From Acanthaster planci (lineage: Eukaryota; Echinodermata; Asteroidea; Valvatida; Acanthasteridae), in NCBI RefSeq assembly GCF_001949145.1, contig NW_019091382.1, forward strand, positions 1,853,619-1,917,618: 64,000 bases of DNA. The letters run 5' to 3'. Every line of letters begins with the position of its first letter. Positions within the stretch are counted from its first letter, which is position 1. The position numbers and the translations under genes are program-made. Of the stretch, positions 60,581 through 64,000 are shown one piece after another. The notes beneath the pieces are model-generated. The model was not told the DNA's origin. It saw nothing but the letters and a program-made list of their open reading frames with translations, and searched no databases.

Positions 60581-61741
60581 ACAGATGACGTCGAACATCA
60601 TCCGATATGGGAACTACATGACTGATAGGATCCCATTTGGGCTGATAGCAGGAAAGCAGGTGAAGCTGAAGGGGTCTCATGCAGATCCTGCACCAAGATA
60701 CCAGGTTGACCATACTTGCCAATCAGCCCAAGGAGACGAAGCCACTTGTGGGCCAGGGAGGACTGAGCTGAGCGAAAAAGGGATACGCATAGCCGAAGAT
60801 TGGCGATGCGATCGGCTGTCAGTGCAATGATACCTCTGCCGAGATTGAGCTCTGCTCCGAGGTAAATCGGGGAATGTGATGAAGACAGTGTTGACTTCTC
60901 TCGATTGATGATGAAGCCCAGGCGAGAAGAAAGGTCGTAGGTTAGACGAGTTGATGCACTGCCTCTTCTAGGGTGTAACCCACAATTAGCCGATCGTCCA
61001 GGTACTGGAAAATTAGCATGTCCAGCTGGCGTAGATGGGCAGCAACGGTCTTCGTGACTCGAGTGAAAACACTGAGATGTCGAAAGACCGAACGGTAGGG
61101 CTTGGAAATCGTAGACTTGACTTTTGTACATGAAGCGGAGAAACTTCCTTTCGGTCTTGTGGATGGGAATGTAAAGATATGCGTCCTGGAGGTCAATCAT
61201 TGACACCCAGGACGGTGTTGGGATGGAGCATGTTACAGTTAGTATGAAGTCCATCCTGAATTTCCTTGGCCGGATGTACTTGTTGAGAGGCTTGAGATTG
61301 ATTATTGGTTGCTACTTGTTTGTCTTCTTCTTGGGTAAGAAAGAAGGTAGACAGGAAACCGTCTGTCATGCCGTTGGGATGGACGTGACTGACGGCATTT
61401 TTCTGAAGCAGGGAGTGAAGTTCGGCCTCCAGAGCCAGGCGTTTGTCTTTGTTACGCGGCACGGGGGTCGGAAGTAACATGGCCTCGGACGAAGGGGCAC
61501 TCGTAAACTCGAGGGAGTAGCCGTGGGTGATGGTTGCCAGAACCCATCCATCCAAGGTGATCTCCTGCCAGAACCCTGCGAATTTCTGTGGACAGCTGCC
61601 GACGGGTTTGAGATCGGCGGTCGCAGAATGTGAAGTGGCACAGTCATCGGCGACGACCCCGGAAGTAATGGGGGGCGCGCAACGTAGATCCTCGGGTCGA
61701 CCGTGGCTGGATGGGTTTGGTCGAGGCACGGACTGAGGCAC
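60294..61741 (-). pseudogene. DIRS-like reverse transcriptase and RNase H, frameshifted
   Basis: RT motifs in order: SMIDLQDAYLYIPIHKTERK (about 61200-61140), FQALPFGLSTSQ (about 61105), a DDRL box near 60990 (in place of YxDD) and RLGFIINREKSTL (about 60925-60885). The chain continues to 60598, then RNase H begins with TTDASSLGWGASL in the 60524-60294 frame. At least three frame changes separate the parts. No methyltransferase domain is seen between RNase H and the recombinase, which fits Ngaro-type elements or a deleted DIRS1-type. Confidence 0.8.
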
Positions 61742-63392
61742 GACGCTGGGTCGGTTGTGGGAGCAGAGGGCGAAAAGAATGTGTCTTGGGTGGAAGCAGC
61801 TTGGGATTCTGAGGCTGACGCGGCTGAGTTTGCTGCAAAGCTGGAGTCACCGGCTCCCGGAAGGAGAGTTTCTTTGTGGTGTCGATGCATTTGGCTTCGG
61901 CCTCAAGAGATTCCAGTAACTTGCCGGCGAAGAGATCCTTGCCAGAAAGTGGGAAATCTTTAAATCTAGACTTCACGCCTTTGTGAGGGATATGCATCGC
62001 CTCCAAGGTGTTGGCTCTGCAGGTGAAGGAAGCCAGGCAGGAGATCCGAGTGAATTGCTCGAAGGTGAGGGGCAAGCCCTCATCTAGGCCCCAGAGCCGT
62101 GAAGTCTGGGGACAATGGTGAATTCTCCTCACATGCACTTGCGATGTATTCCGAGAGGAAGAGGAATGGCTGAACAGCGAAGGCTGAGGCGAAAAGCCTT
62201 GTCCAGTTTAACCAGGGCTGACTCGAGGCGGGACTTGTCGCTATCGCGGAAGATCGACTTCCGAGGAGCCTTGCCCGAGTCAGGGATGATTTTGTCCCGG
62301 ATTGCATCTGGAATTTCCGGCACAGATAAGATGTTATCATAGTCCTCCCTCGGAAAGTGGTAATAAGCAAGGGCTCTAGGAGGATAAGGGCGCCAGTGTA
62401 CGGCCTTGGTGATTGAATCGAAGATCTCAATGTAAGAGCGGTCAAGCGGGATCACTGGGAAAATTGGACCTGAAGACTCCAGCCTCGTCGTGAGGCGCTT
62501 GAAGAAGATGCGGCCGGTGCCCCTCTGGGGGGAGTTAGAAGGCCGAGGATTTGGATCATAACACGCTGCAGGAGACAGACCCGGCCTTCAGAGGGGGTTG
62601 AGGCCACCCGTCGAGTCAGCGCCGTCTTCTACTGATGATGGTGTCTGCTGCTCAAAATGAGGTACAGCTATGCCAAGATCAGATCCATGGATGCTTTCGT
62701 ATGTGACTGAAGGTTCCGGAAGGGGGACACCACCTTGGCCAAGGCTTCAGTGAGTACAACACTCAGAGTAGTCATCCATAACTGCGGGTTGAGGCTTTGG
62801 GAGCCGGGGGTGAAAGGTCCGGGTCCGAAGCGGTGGAAACTGGCATTAGTCTGTCGCTCAGGGATCAAACTAAGGAGGACAGAGATTCATTAATGGACTG
62901 GAACACTGTCATCCATGGCTCAGGGGAGTGTTCGCGTTGTTTAGAATGATGTCTCTTCTTGGTCTTCGAACCAACTGAAGGGAAAGAAGAGCACTTGCCT
63001 TCTGGTCTGGAACGAGAAGCAGATTCAGCATTCGATGCAGTGGGTAAAGTTGAAGGCTGATCCCGGAGGGCAGATGGGAGTTTGACTGGAATGGACGCCG
63101 TCTCCTTGGCGCGGCGGGCCAGCCAAGGAGGGTCTCGAATTACCGGGAACGCCAAGCTGGAAGCCAGAGCCGTGGATGGGTTGCGGAGGTCTGAAGCCAC
63201 GGCGGCAAAGTAGTCCTGTGGGTTCCGTGGTGCCCGGCGGGTTCTTGCCGGGTGCCCCGGCACCTTGGATTGGAGAACCATCAGGTGGTCCTGACCCAGT
63301 GGAGTGCGGGGAGCCCCCCTGATGTCATCGGTATGAGGCCAGCTAGGTGTCGGGTCGGCTGGCGCTACCGAGGATTTGGCCTTGCCTTGCAT
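61644..63392 (-). pseudogene. DIRS-like gag-type ORF, broken into several frames
   Basis: Segments at 63392-62865, 62868-62668, 62455-62129 and 62138-61644 are successive pieces of the ORF upstream of RT. The third and fourth hold the conserved gag-like region (PEIPDAIRDKIIPDSGKAPR, then KDFPLSGKDLFAGKLLESLE, the latter typical of DIRS gag). The first is Pro/Ser/Arg-rich. GC content is well above that of the surrounding host DNA. Assigned by position and motif resemblance. Confidence 0.65.
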
Positions 63393-64000
63393 GTAGCAGA
63401 GCTACGGCGGCCGGACGCCGTTGCGGGCGGCAAGGGAAGAGGAGCCCCGTTGGTCTGCTGGCTTTTGTGAGCAGTAGGCATTTCTGTTGGTCGACTCGTT
63501 GGGTCTTCGACGGTCATAGGAAGCACTGGCTCAGTTGACTAGGCGGTCTGTTGGAAGGCGGAGAAACAGAAATTATAATTCAGAAAATTCCCCATGGGAG
63601 TCTGACTACTGCCGAATTGAGCATCACAATTAAGGCCGGAGTCCTAGTCTCAGCGGCTTAGAAAACGGAGCACCCTCTCATGAGGCTTGGCCTTGCCCTC
63701 ATTCAGTCAGTGATCACAGCTCAGGCGTGAACACGCTGGTTTGATCAGTCGGCTTCTGTGCACAACTGTCGAGCAGGAGGCTCTGATCCCAGTAAGGGCC
63801 CCTCTTGCTCGCGACTAAGGCCTATATCTTCGTCAGAGCCACATATAGGGGTGAAGTACCCATGTGGCTAGGCCTTGTCCCCGTTAAACCCCTTTAAATT
63901 GAAAGCGCTCTCTCAAGCGGTTAAGGCTATAACCCACAAATGCTGCTACAGTAAGGAAAAACGCACTCTATCTCATGCAGCAGTTGTGTGGATTACATGG
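63393..64000 (-). other. 5' part of the DIRS-like element, cut by window end
   Basis: GC-rich sequence upstream of the gag frame, presumably 5' leader and terminal repeat. No complete terminal repeat matching 58886-59208 is visible, so the element's 5' end lies beyond 64000. Confidence 0.5.

Overview
The window is eukaryotic, intron-containing and transposon-rich: about 64 kb of AT-rich DNA with sparse coding exons bounded by GT/AG splice sites. The style points to a marine invertebrate: dozens of TACATGTA/ACATGTACATGT palindromes, an animal-type PWWP2 gene, and RTE, Tx1-like, Ty3/gypsy and DIRS-like retroelements. I cannot fix the phylum from sequence alone; echinoderm, hemichordate, cephalochordate, mollusc and cnidarian all remain possible.

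Layout. 1-485: partial TTAA-flanked MITE. 890-2036: last two coding exons of a + strand gene with a basic, proline-rich, SH3-ligand-like tail. 7.46-8.9 kb: 3' end of a Tx1/L1-like LINE (-). 13.4-14.95 kb: final coding exon of a PWWP2A/B homologue (-), the clearest host gene. 15.0-15.6 kb: full-length TTAA MITE. 15.8-18.0 kb: 2.2-kb foldback element. 19.7-20.8 and 24.6-26.8 kb: two decayed non-LTR retrotransposons. 35.5-47 kb: six minus-strand exons. Three of them (44.4-46.97 kb) join in phase, two (35.6-36.5 kb) join in phase, and one at 37.6 kb carries a stop; I could not name the protein or proteins. Interleaved are tandem repeats, a third MITE copy (with a 62-base N gap) and a Ty3/gypsy relic lacking its reverse transcriptase.

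48.2-54.25 kb is the unusual part: a compact, intron-free cluster of about nine small decayed genes, three reading right and six reading left, converging on a hairpin-plus-T-tract at 50.03 kb. One gene has features of Polinton/adintovirus-type minor capsid (penton-like) proteins. Another was a coiled-coil, multi-membrane-segment protein. TATATAATA motifs lie 2-5 bases before two start codons, and hairpins follow three stop codons. I read it as the fossil of a virus-like or Polinton-related mobile element. No polymerase, integrase, packaging ATPase or major capsid gene was recognised, so it is either a fragment or a poorly described lineage.

56.6-57.2 kb: fourth MITE copy. 58.1-58.3 kb: small palindromic MITE. 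58.9-64.0 kb: GC-rich DIRS/Ngaro-type tyrosine-recombinase retrotransposon (-) with broken gag, RT-RNase H and recombinase frames, running off the right edge of the window.

Apart from the host exons, almost every recognisable coding segment is a mobile-element relic. The host genes seem to be long transcription units whose introns have been colonised repeatedly.
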